From contig JADFQF010000060.1 of the NCBI GenBank assembly GCA_022561955.1, positions 1 to 7,263 of the forward strand: DNA of 7,263 bases, in the 5' to 3' direction. The translations under genes and the position numbers were made by a program. The notes below the pieces were generated by a model. The model saw nothing but the letters and a program-made list of their open reading frames with translations, ran no database searches and was not told the DNA's origin. Source of the DNA: Chloroflexota bacterium. Lineage in GTDB: Bacteria; Chloroflexota; Dehalococcoidia; SAR202; UBA11138. Below, one piece after another: positions 1-5,274 of the stretch; the first letter of the stretch is position 1; every line of letters starts with the position of its first letter.

Positions 1-90
1 CAGCGTCTGATAGTCGGCCTCTTCGAGCCAGGAGCATAGGACCTACCTGATCATGTCCTCATCCTCGACTATTAGAATCTTTTCAGACAT
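1..90 (-). pseudogene. Response regulator, N-terminal receiver fragment interrupted by an in-frame amber stop; continues past the window edge
   Basis: Read on the minus strand from the ATG at 90, the product begins MSEKILIVEDEDMIR. This is the classic first beta strand and acidic pocket of a CheY-like receiver (hydrophobic KILIV, then the E-D-E-D acidic cluster). The next codon is TAG (43-45). In the same frame the sequence goes on as VLCSWLEEADYQTL, which fits the first helix and second strand of a receiver, so the frame is conserved across the stop. A GAGG Shine-Dalgarno lies 6 bases before the ATG. The gene sits 97 bases downstream of a histidine kinase on the same strand and would be its natural partner, receiving phosphate on an aspartate encoded outside the window. 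A single CAG (Gln) to TAG change would explain the stop. It could be a true pseudogene, a base-calling error, or read-through. The rest of the gene, including any output domain, is not visible. Confidence 0.65.
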
Positions 91-126
91 GTGTAACCTC
101 GCGACTGGACAGGATTCCCCCTCGAC

Positions 127-154
127 AAAATCCCGCCCCAGCGGGACGGGATTT
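127..154 (-). terminator. Hairpin with T-run between the histidine kinase and response regulator
   Basis: On the minus strand TCCCGC (146-141) pairs with GCGGGA (136-131) around a four-base loop and is followed at once by TTTTGT, the geometry of an intrinsic terminator. An alternative, longer-range pairing joins AAATCCCG (154-147) to CGGGATTT (135-128). It starts about 33 bases after the kinase stop codon. It could end the kinase transcript or reduce read-through into the response regulator. The T-run is short, so efficiency is uncertain. Confidence 0.5.
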
Positions 155-187
155 CGGTGCTCCGATTAATTGCCGACTCGAGAGCGG

Positions 188-1687
188 CTAGTCGCTCATT
201 CCAACCGCCATCGGCAGTTCCACTTCACTGGGGTCCACTTCGGCTTGCCGAGGTGATACCTCTGCCATCGGCAGCCTGACGGCAACCGTGGTCCCGGATC
301 CCAGCTCGCTGTTTACGATAATCTCGCCACCGTGTGCGTCAATGATCTGGTGGCAGGTGTACAGGCCGAGCCCCATGCCCACGCGATTGTCCACTTCCTT
401 GCTGGATACGAAGGGCTCGAATAGCCTTGCCTTGACCTCGTCCGTCATGCCGGTGCCGTCGTCCTGGACGTAAGCGACAGCGTGTTCGCCTTCAATCTTG
501 CACCCGATCGTAATGCTTCCCCAATCCGCTATGGCCTCGGCGGAGTTCGCCAGCAGGTTCACGAAGACCTGCTGCAGCCGAGAGGGTACGACGTTAACGA
601 CGGGAGCGTCCTGATATTCCCGTATTATTCTCAGGGACTTGCCCTTCTTGCCCATCAGCACTATCGCCCCGTCTACCACTTCGCTCAAGACGACGTCCTT
701 CCGCTCCTCACTGGGCTGAGAGTACTCCATGAGGTGGGCCGTGATCTTCGAGATGCGGCCCGCCATCTCCTTGATGTTCCGCACGTACTCGGAGGCTTTC
801 TCCGACGCCAGATGCTTGTCTGCTCCCTTTATCAGAAGGTCCGCCCTACCCGATATCGCAAAGACGGGGTTGTTGATCTCGTGGGCGATGCCGGTCGCCA
901 GCGATCCCACTGAGGCCATCTTGGCGGAGTTGATCAGGTGAGCCTGGAGGCCCTTGAGCTCTTGCAGGTTCTTTTCGAGCTGCTCGGCCATCCTCGTCTT
1001 TTCGGCGGCGTCGGTAACTATCTGCCGGAAGCCCCAGAAGGTCAGCACTGCGGGCACGGCTACGATTGCGGCTCCCCACCAGGCGAGGGACATGAGAATG
1101 GCGGCAATCAAGCCAATGGCCAGGAATCCCGCTTCCTGAATCGTCTCAAATATGTATGTCTTTCCCCATTGCTCGAAGTAGCCGGTGCCCTTCCTCAGGA
1201 GGGCCAGAGTATCGTTGAGCACGGCATTGACGCCAAGGATGGTGAGGCCCGTTGCCGCAATCGGCATCATCTGGGCCGCGGTCAGCGCCAGTGGCGCCGC
1301 GGGCGTCTTGAGGCTGTAGAACACGATCCCGGCGGCTCCGACGGTCAACGCGTCGACGCCGGTGTTGAAGACCTGCTCAATTGGCCTTGCGCCGATGAGC
1401 TTCTCAGAGATGAGCGTGCCGACGGCCGCTATGGCAATGGCCTCGATGGGGTGCACCAGCAGGACTGCGATGTAGAAAGGCACTACCCTTAGAGAAGCGT
1501 CCGCCACACTGGAAAGCTGGATTGGGAACCGGCCCGCCACTACGACGAGGACCGTTAAAAAGGCCAGCTTCCAGATTGGCGTGAAGCCTGTTGCCAGGGG
1601 CCACATTTGAAAGGCGATCAGCGCCACGGATATGGCGGCTATCACCACTATGACCGTATAAATTTTGCTGCGGACTTCTTTATTCAT
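188..1687 (-). CDS. Membrane-bound sensor histidine kinase with multi-helix N-terminal sensor region
   Basis: Encodes 499 residues from the ATG at 1687. An in-frame TTG at 1723 would add 12 residues. Neither start has a clear Shine-Dalgarno, so ATG is preferred only as the commoner start codon. Residues about 10-220 hold roughly six or seven hydrophobic segments with short loops and no large periplasmic domain, so sensing is probably within or at the membrane. A charged, coiled-coil-like linker (about 226-256) leads to the dimerisation domain with the phosphoacceptor His269 in GIAHEINNPV. The ATPase domain shows the N box (N377 and N381 in FVNLLANSAEA), the G1 box DDGTGM (409-414), the F box LFEPFVSSK (422-430) and the G2 box GMGLGL (437-442), so the enzyme looks intact. 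It should autophosphorylate and pass phosphate to the downstream response regulator, which is interrupted here. The signal is unknown. The N-terminal membrane module resembles those attached to various signalling outputs, but I cannot name its family. The core has the NtrB/HisKA style. Confidence 0.93.
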   Translation of the reverse strand: MNKEVRSKIYTVIVVIAAISVALIAFQMWPLATGFTPIWKLAFLTVLVVVAGRFPIQLSSVADASLRVVPFYIAVLLVHPIEAIAIAAVGTLISEKLIGARPIEQVFNTGVDALTVGAAGIVFYSLKTPAAPLALTAAQMMPIAATGLTILGVNAVLNDTLALLRKGTGYFEQWGKTYIFETIQEAGFLAIGLIAAILMSLAWWGAAIVAVPAVLTFWGFRQIVTDAAEKTRMAEQLEKNLQELKGLQAHLINSAKMASVGSLATGIAHEINNPVFAISGRADLLIKGADKHLASEKASEYVRNIKEMAGRISKITAHLMEYSQPSEERKDVVLSEVVDGAIVLMGKKGKSLRIIREYQDAPVVNVVPSRLQQVFVNLLANSAEAIADWGSITIGCKIEGEHAVAYVQDDGTGMTDEVKARLFEPFVSSKEVDNRVGMGLGLYTCHQIIDAHGGEIIVNSELGSGTTVAVRLPMAEVSPRQAEVDPSEVELPMAVGMSD

Positions 1688-1732
1688 AGCGATCTGAATT
1701 AGCTTAAAGATTGATCTGCTCAAATTTTTAGG

Positions 1733-1768
1733 TGGCTATCGGACAGGGACAATCCCGCCCGATAGCCA
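1733..1768. repeat. 10-bp perfect inverted repeat between the small exported protein and the kinase
   Basis: TGGCTATCGG (1733-1742) is exactly complementary to CCGATAGCCA (1759-1768). Inside the 16-base loop a second small stem is possible (GGGA 1746-1749 with TCCC 1753-1756). In the minus direction, which is that of both flanking genes, no T-run follows; the next bases are ACCTAAAAATTT. It is therefore more likely a transcript-processing or stabilising hairpin, or a weak terminator, than a standard intrinsic terminator. In the plus direction TCTTTT follows, but no plus-strand gene precedes it. Confidence 0.55.
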
Positions 1769-1795
1769 TCTTTTACCACTGGTTCGGGTTTACCC

Positions 1796-2032
1796 TTAGC
1801 CCCAACTGCTGCGTCGGCCACTGGGACCCATGTCGTCCTTGTCCTTCTTTTTGCCACGCTTGGCGTCAATGTCGGACGTGCTGTCGGCCTGCGACATGAT
1901 CGAGTCATAATCCGTCGCGGCCTCTGCGGACGGCACATACGCTACGCCGGGAACCAGGGAAGCGCCAAAGAAAGCTACCACCAGAGCAGTAGATCCTACG
2001 ACGACCTTTGCCTTCTTAATCCACCTTCTCAT
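1796..2032 (-). CDS. Small exported protein of unknown function (78 residues)
   Basis: The ATG at 2032 is supported by a strong AAGGAGG Shine-Dalgarno 6 bases upstream, the best ribosome site in the window. Residues 1-9 are basic (MRRWIKKAK), 10-32 are hydrophobic, and the segment PSAEA followed by ATDYD gives an A-E-A signal peptidase I site after residue 38. The predicted mature part is only about 40 residues. It is polar, with an acidic/serine stretch (DYDSIMSQADSTSDID), a lysine/aspartate cluster (KRGKKKDKDD) and the tail SGRRSSWG. It has no cysteines, so it is not a disulphide-stabilised or lipobox-anchored protein. I do not recognise the family. It lies 108 bases upstream of the histidine kinase on the same strand and could be co-transcribed with it, which makes an accessory or ligand role conceivable but unproven. 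If the signal is not cleaved, it would be a single-pass membrane protein with a charged outer tail. Confidence 0.75.
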   Translation of the reverse strand: MRRWIKKAKVVVGSTALVVAFFGASLVPGVAYVPSAEAATDYDSIMSQADSTSDIDAKRGKKKDKDDMGPSGRRSSWG

Positions 2033-2264
2033 TTCAGTCCTCCTTCCAAAATCCTTTGCTTACGTTTATCCGACTACTTAAATGGATTCCCCGTTAGTCG
2101 GGAGCCGCCACTTCATACGGCGTTTTCAACCTCTGGGGGCGTTTCGGTAACCGTACCAGGATTAAGGTGTGCAAAGAGTATGCGGAAGGTTGGGAAGCCA
2201 AAACCTGTGCTTATGATAATCATAGGCCAGGCTAACAATGGGGGTGGAGCCCTGTGACACCACG
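2033..2264 (-). promoter_or_regulatory. Leader and upstream region of the small exported protein, with stem-loops and a weak promoter
   Basis: No credible gene is seen here. On the minus strand a weak promoter candidate is TTGTTA (2238-2233), a 17-base spacer, then CATAAG (2215-2210). It would give a leader of about 170 bases. Within that leader CCGACTA (2101-2095) pairs with TAGTCGG (2076-2070) as a 7-bp stem enclosing ACGGGGAATCC, and a shorter CGCC/GGCG stem lies just upstream (around 2121-2105). The leader length and pairing suggest structure, but I could not match it to a known riboswitch class. Confidence 0.35.
2209..2227. promoter_or_regulatory. Palindrome resembling a Fur-family operator
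   Basis: TATGAT-A-ATCATA (2212-2224) is a perfect 13-base inverted repeat. Aligned to the classical 19-base Fur box (GATAATGATAATCATTATC), 2209-2227 matches at 14 of 19 positions, including the whole ATGATAATCAT core. It overlaps the weak -10 candidate for the small exported protein, a plausible place for a repressor. This is a motif match by eye; AT-rich palindromes also arise by chance, and no regulator gene is in the window. Confidence 0.35.
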
Positions 2265-2304
2265 AAAATAGGCCTGCGGTTTCATGCAGTCAGATCCGCA
2301 GGCC
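2265..2304 (-). terminator. Intrinsic terminator of the SDR gene
   Basis: GGCCTGCGG (2271-2279) and CCGCAGGCC (2296-2304) form a perfect 9-bp GC-rich stem with a 16-base loop. In the minus direction the stem is followed by TATTTTCG. It lies about 70 bases past the SDR stop codon and is well placed to end that transcript and insulate the small exported protein downstream. The 71 bases between it and the SDR stop hold nothing recognisable. Confidence 0.7.
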
Positions 2305-2375
2305 CTCAGATTACCAGGATATTACGGCCGGAACGTGTGCGTCGATGTGGGCTTCGGGTTGCCGACGTTTGCCCG

Positions 2376-3107
2376 TCAGCCTCTGCCGAGGTATAGCTGA
2401 GTCGTGGGCAAGACTATGGACTCCAGCATGTTGACGTTGGGCGGCAGCGCGGCCATCGTTAGCGCGACGGCGGCGATGTCCTCCGGCTGCATCATGGGCT
2501 CATGGTCGGCCGGGTTAGTGCTCCCTATCCGGCTCTCCTTGTCGACGTTTCCGGGGTGGAGAATGCTGGTGACGACGCCGAACTCTCTGCCCTCCAGAGC
2601 CATCGACTTGGTCAGCCCAACCAGAGCGTGCTTGGTGGTCGTGTAGGGTGCGGTGCCGGACCTGGTCATCTGGGCCGAGATGCTGCCGATGTTTATTATC
2701 CGGCCCTCGCCCTGGCGTCGCATGACCTTCATCGCCTCGCGCCCACACAAAAAGACGCCGGTCAGATTGACGTCGATGACCTTCTGCCACGTTTCCAGCG
2801 TAAGCTCGTCGAAGGGCCCTCCGTCGAATATGCCGGAGTTGCTCACCATTATGTCCAGCCTGCCGTACTCGTCCACGGTCTTACGGACCAAGTCGATGAC
2901 CTGGCCTTCTACAGTCACGTCCGTAGGCAGCACCATCGCCGTCCCGCCGGCCGCCTTCAGCTCCTCGGCGGTCTTTTCGAGGGTAGCCCTGTTCCGAGAT
3001 GCCAGAACGATCTTCGCCCCCTCCCTGGAATAGGTCTTCGCTATCCCCTTGCCTATACCGGTGCCCGCTCCGGTAATGATGGCGATCTTTCCTTCCAGCA
3101 AGCCCAT
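2376..3107 (-). CDS. Short-chain dehydrogenase/reductase (classical SDR family)
   Basis: Encodes 243 residues, a typical classical SDR length. The ATG at 3107 has AGGAG 6 bases upstream. The cofactor-binding Rossmann motif is TGAGTGIG (12-19). Arg38 in LASRNR after the second strand favours NADP(H), and TDVT (62-65) contacts the adenine ring. SNSG (89-92) replaces the usual NNAG. The catalytic set is complete: Asn114 (DVNLTG), Ser142 (NIGSIS), Tyr155 and Lys159 (PYTTTKHAL). The PG motif HPGNV (184-188) follows. It should catalyse NAD(P)-dependent oxidation or reduction of a hydroxyl/carbonyl substrate in the cytosol. The substrate cannot be inferred; 3-oxoacyl-ACP/CoA reductase-like annotation is common for this type. 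It has its own promoter and terminator and is divergent from a CoA-transferase gene, so the two could share regulation or a catabolic pathway. Confidence 0.95.
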   Translation of the reverse strand: MGLLEGKIAIITGAGTGIGKGIAKTYSREGAKIVLASRNRATLEKTAEELKAAGGTAMVLPTDVTVEGQVIDLVRKTVDEYGRLDIMVSNSGIFDGGPFDELTLETWQKVIDVNLTGVFLCGREAMKVMRRQGEGRIINIGSISAQMTRSGTAPYTTTKHALVGLTKSMALEGREFGVVTSILHPGNVDKESRIGSTNPADHEPMMQPEDIAAVALTMAALPPNVNMLESIVLPTTQLYLGRG

Positions 3108-3173
3108 TAGGTTCTCCTTTTGTCAGACGTTTGCGGCCACCCTTTATTTGGCTGAAGATGATAGGCTCCACGA

Positions 3174-3202
3174 AGTAAACAAACTAGCGGAGATAATGTC
3201 AA
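3174..3202 (-). promoter_or_regulatory. Predicted sigma70 promoter of the SDR gene
   Basis: On the minus strand a perfect -35 TTGACA (3202-3197), a 17-base spacer and a -10 TTTACT (3179-3174, 4 of 6 matches) would start transcription near 3167, about 60 bases before the ATG. It is back-to-back with the CoA-transferase promoter, with about 36 bases between the two -35 boxes. A small inverted repeat GAATT-TGTG-AATTC (3214-3227) lies between them. Confidence 0.55.
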
Positions 3203-3238
3203 GCGGCGGCGGAGAATTTGTGAATTCCTTAGAGACCC

Positions 3239-3266
3239 TTGACAATACCGTCGCACCGGGCATACT
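3239..3266 (+). promoter_or_regulatory. Predicted sigma70 promoter of the CoA-transferase gene, overlapped by an inverted repeat
   Basis: A perfect -35 TTGACA (3239-3244), a 16-base spacer and a -10 CATACT (3261-3266, 4 of 6 matches) would start transcription near 3273, leaving a leader of about 115 bases. GGGCAT (3258-3263) and ATGCCC (3276-3281) form an inverted repeat spanning the -10 and the predicted start, a position suited to a repressor. Confidence 0.5.
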
Positions 3267-3388
3267 ACTTCTTCGATGCCCTGGGGCTTAGTAGACCAGG
3301 TTCAGCTTTGCGCGATAGAGAATCACCGGACCAGATAGGGTGGAGGCGGACACTCCTTCCCTGAGAGGCATTCGGCTGGAGGTCAAAT

Positions 3389-4669
3389 ATGCCGGGACCA
3401 TTGGATGGCATAAAGATGCTGGAATTCACGGAGATTATCGCAGGACCCTTCGGGGGCATGCTGCTCGGTGACATGGGCGCCGAGATCATTAAGATCGAGC
3501 CTACCTGGGGAGAGCCCTGGCGTTTCGCCCAGCAGTTCATCCCCGGCGAGAGCAAGACCTATATGGGCCTCAACCGAAACAAGCGGAGCCTGCCCCTGGA
3601 CCTTACCAAGCCGGAAGCTCGGGAGATCGTAAACAAGCTCGTCGAGACTACCGACGTCGTCATGATCAACTCCAGGCCAGACGTGCCGTACAACCTTGGA
3701 ATCGACTACGAGACTCTTTCGGCGATTAACCCGAGGCTCATTTACTGCGAAAACACCGCCTACGGCAGGAAGGGCCCCCACAATTATCGGCCCGGATACG
3801 ACATCATCGTGCAGGCCGTGTCGGGTCTCATGGCATCCGAGGGCAAGGTAGTCGACGGAGTCCCGCAGCAGATCACGTCAACGGCCGTGGCCGACTTTGC
3901 GACGGGCATCGCCATCGCGTGGGCCGTATGCGGCGCTCTCTACAGCCGTGAAAAGACCGGCAAGGGGCAGAAGATAGAGACCACGCTGCTCGGCACTGCG
4001 CTTGCGGTGCAGACGAGCAAGTTCATGCAGGTGGCCGCGATTGACGATGAGCCTCGGAAGGACTTCCTCAGGAACCTGAAGGAGCAACGAAGCGCGGGAG
4101 TCGGCTACGAAAAAATTCATGAGGACTACACGGGGCAAAACGGTCCCCTGAGAGCCCTCAGGATAGGCAACATCTATTACAGGACTTACCAGGCGAAGGA
4201 CGGCGTACTGGCCGTTGGCTGCCTTAGCGATCCCCTCCGCAAGAAGCTCTGCGATGTGCTGGAGCTCGAAGATATCCGCTTCGAGCCGGACTACGACCCA
4301 CAGACCGAGAGGGCCAAAGAGTTCGGTGACGCGCTAATCCTAAAGGCGGAGGCCAGGTTCCTACTGAAAAGCACCGACGAGTGGCTCGCCATCCTGGACG
4401 ACGTGGGTGTTCCCGCCGGGCCCGTCCGCTTCGTCGAGGAGCTGGTGGACGACGAGCAGGTGCTGGCAAACGACCTCGTCGTCAGTCTGAAACATAGCCT
4501 GGCGGGCGACTTGAAGATGGTGGGGCCTCTGCTGAAGATGAGCGAGACGCCGCTGGAGGCCAGGATGGCCTCCCCTGCCCTTGGCGAGCATACGGATTTG
4601 ATACTCGGCGAGCTGGATTACAGCCCCGAGGCGATAGCTCGACTGAAGGACGCCGGCGTGACTCTCTGA
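3389..4669 (+). CDS. CaiB/BaiF family (family III) CoA-transferase
   Basis: Encodes 426 residues, close to the usual family III length of about 400-430. The ATG at 3389 has a GGAGGT Shine-Dalgarno 5 bases upstream. The N-terminus LDGIKMLEFTEIIAGPFGG, then LGDMGAEIIKIEP (26-38), and the LNRNKRSLPLDL segment (61-72) are family signatures for CoA binding. The catalytic aspartate that forms the mixed anhydride is Asp169 in AVADFATG, the same number as in formyl-CoA transferase and CaiB. GKGQKIETTLLGTAL (191-205) and the C-terminal PALGEHTDLILGEL (396-409) are also typical. The enzyme moves CoA between a carboxylic acid and an acyl-CoA in the cytosol. The acid substrate is unknown, because paralogs of this family act on formate/oxalate, carnitine, succinate/malate derivatives, aromatic acids and others. 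No partner acyl-CoA enzyme lies downstream; the next gene has its own promoter. Confidence 0.95.
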   Translation: MPGPLDGIKMLEFTEIIAGPFGGMLLGDMGAEIIKIEPTWGEPWRFAQQFIPGESKTYMGLNRNKRSLPLDLTKPEAREIVNKLVETTDVVMINSRPDVPYNLGIDYETLSAINPRLIYCENTAYGRKGPHNYRPGYDIIVQAVSGLMASEGKVVDGVPQQITSTAVADFATGIAIAWAVCGALYSREKTGKGQKIETTLLGTALAVQTSKFMQVAAIDDEPRKDFLRNLKEQRSAGVGYEKIHEDYTGQNGPLRALRIGNIYYRTYQAKDGVLAVGCLSDPLRKKLCDVLELEDIRFEPDYDPQTERAKEFGDALILKAEARFLLKSTDEWLAILDDVGVPAGPVRFVEELVDDEQVLANDLVVSLKHSLAGDLKMVGPLLKMSETPLEARMASPALGEHTDLILGELDYSPEAIARLKDAGVTL

Positions 4670-4689
4670 GTATGTCTGGTGTCGCCCGA

Positions 4690-4721
4690 AGGCCTAAAAT
4701 CACACAGGGCCTGCTTTTAGG
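4690..4721 (+). terminator. Possible weak terminator after the CoA-transferase gene
   Basis: AGGCC (4690-4694) can pair with GGCCT (4708-4712), followed by GC and TTTT (4715-4718), about 20 bases after the stop codon. A competing stem, CCTAAAA (4693-4699) with TTTTAGG (4715-4721), uses the T-run. Both stems are short, so termination strength is doubtful. Confidence 0.35.
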
Positions 4722-4734
4722 GACCATTATTTGG

Positions 4735-4763
4735 TTGAAAGAGACCATGCAGGGATTTATAAT
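4735..4763 (+). promoter_or_regulatory. Near-consensus sigma70 promoter of the ferredoxin gene
   Basis: TTGAAA (4735-4740), a 17-base spacer and a perfect TATAAT (4758-4763) form the best promoter in the window. Transcription would begin near 4770, leaving about 78 bases of leader. This implies strong, probably constitutive expression of the ferredoxin, independent of the CoA-transferase gene. Confidence 0.75.
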
Positions 4764-4826
4764 TAATAGTCGGGTGTATAGTCACTGAGTGGGCGGCTAG
4801 ACGCCTTCGAGTACCCTCGGACCCTT

Positions 4827-4846
4827 AGGAGGTAATCACAGAGGAG
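4827..4846 (+). promoter_or_regulatory. Two oddly spaced Shine-Dalgarno sequences before the ferredoxin start
   Basis: AGGAGGT (4827-4833) lies 14 bases before the ATG, which is too far. GAGGAG (4841-4846) lies one base before it, which is too near. A TAA at 4833-4835 in the same frame, and the lack of another start codon, leave the ATG at 4848 as the only reasonable start. Neither site has ideal spacing. Confidence 0.5.
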
Positions 4847-4847
4847 T

Positions 4848-5096
4848 ATGACCTATATAATCGTGGATCCTTGCGTGGACTTGAAAGATGGAGCCTGCGT
4901 GGACGTCTGTCCCGTGGACTGCATCTACACTACGGACGATGATAACCAGTACTATATTAATCCGGATGAGTGTATAGACTGCGCAGCGTGTGAGCCGGTC
5001 TGCCCTGTAGTTGCCATCTTCGCGGAGGATGACACGCCCGAGGACCAGAGAAAATTCATCGACATCAATTACGAATATTTTGGAGTCTCTCGCTAG
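4848..5096 (+). CDS. Seven-iron type ferredoxin ([3Fe-4S][4Fe-4S])
   Basis: Encodes 82 residues. The cysteine pattern is that of the bacterial 7Fe ferredoxins known from Azotobacter and Thermus. By analogy with those proteins, Cys9, Cys17 and Cys52 would hold the 3Fe-4S cluster, while Cys21, Cys42, Cys45 and Cys48 would hold the 4Fe-4S cluster, with Cys25 as the extra cysteine (CVDVCPVDC, then CIDCAACEPVCP). The long CX7C spacing at the first cluster is what sets it apart from 2[4Fe-4S] clostridial types. The acidic C-terminal extension (EDDTPEDQRKFIDINYEYF) is also typical and may be a partner-binding face. It is a soluble cytoplasmic one-electron carrier; partners could be 2-oxoacid:ferredoxin oxidoreductases, but none is in the window. 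It stands alone between a strong promoter and a strong terminator, suggesting a general, well-expressed housekeeping carrier. Cluster type is inferred from sequence only. Confidence 0.95.
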   Translation: MTYIIVDPCVDLKDGACVDVCPVDCIYTTDDDNQYYINPDECIDCAACEPVCPVVAIFAEDDTPEDQRKFIDINYEYFGVSR

Positions 5097-5116
5097 TCGA
5101 AAACGCTGACAGAGCC

Positions 5117-5163
5117 ATCGGCTTCTAGAGGACCCCAACGTTGGTAGGCCTCCGGATGCCGAT
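5117..5163 (+). other. Nested stem-loop in the ferredoxin 3' region
   Basis: Paired segments are stacked symmetrically around one centre. ATCGGC (5117-5122) pairs with GCCGAT (5158-5163), GAGG (5128-5131) with CCTC (5149-5152), CC (5133-5134) with GG (5147-5148), and the core CCAACGTTGG (5135-5144) is a perfect palindrome. No T-run follows, and a separate terminator is just downstream. It may be an RNA-stabilising element or a protein-binding DNA site for the aconitase gene; its role is unknown. Confidence 0.4.
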
Positions 5164-5182
5164 TACGAGGCTGTAGATTCAT

Positions 5183-5220
5183 AGGCCCGGGCGAACTAAA
5201 GTAGTCCGGGCCTTGCTTTT
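5183..5220 (+). terminator. Strong intrinsic terminator of the ferredoxin gene
   Basis: AGGCCCGG (5183-5190) and CCGGGCCT (5206-5213) form a perfect 8-bp GC-rich stem with a 15-base loop, followed by TGCTTTT. It separates the ferredoxin transcript from aconitase, whose promoter must therefore lie in the roughly 55 bases that follow or overlap the terminator. Only a partial -10 candidate, TATCAT (5225-5230), is visible there, with no good -35. Confidence 0.8.
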
Positions 5221-5274
5221 GCCCTATCATGTGCAGGTCATAGAGAGTCATCACCCAACGCAGGAGGGCCAAGG

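Noticed and set aside
482..1492. Plus-strand open frames (482-913, 938-1492) opposite the histidine kinase
   Set aside because: The minus strand carries a complete kinase with all catalytic boxes. The plus frames lack domain signatures and ribosome sites.
2106..2144. A 12-codon leader peptide and repeated GGCGTTT in the intergenic region 2033-2375
   Set aside because: The short frame has no ribosome site, and the two seven-base copies are too short to call a repeat element.
2190..2217. Plus-strand promoter-like TTGGGA, 16 bases, TATGAT
   Set aside because: No plus-strand gene follows for over 1 kb, and the -10 match is part of the palindrome at 2212-2224, which explains it.
2502..3110. A 202-codon plus-strand frame opposite the SDR gene
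   Set aside because: The SDR on the minus strand has the full cofactor and catalytic motif set, a ribosome site, a promoter and a terminator; the plus frame is a shadow.
4764..4783. Two TAGTC copies 12 bases apart near the ferredoxin transcription start, considered as a direct-repeat operator
   Set aside because: Five-base matches at this distance are expected by chance, and no flanking similarity supports a binding site.
4672..4788. A 38-codon plus-strand frame just after the CoA-transferase stop (MSGVARRPKITQ...)
   Set aside because: It has no Shine-Dalgarno of its own and overlaps the putative terminator and the entire ferredoxin promoter; no protein family is suggested.
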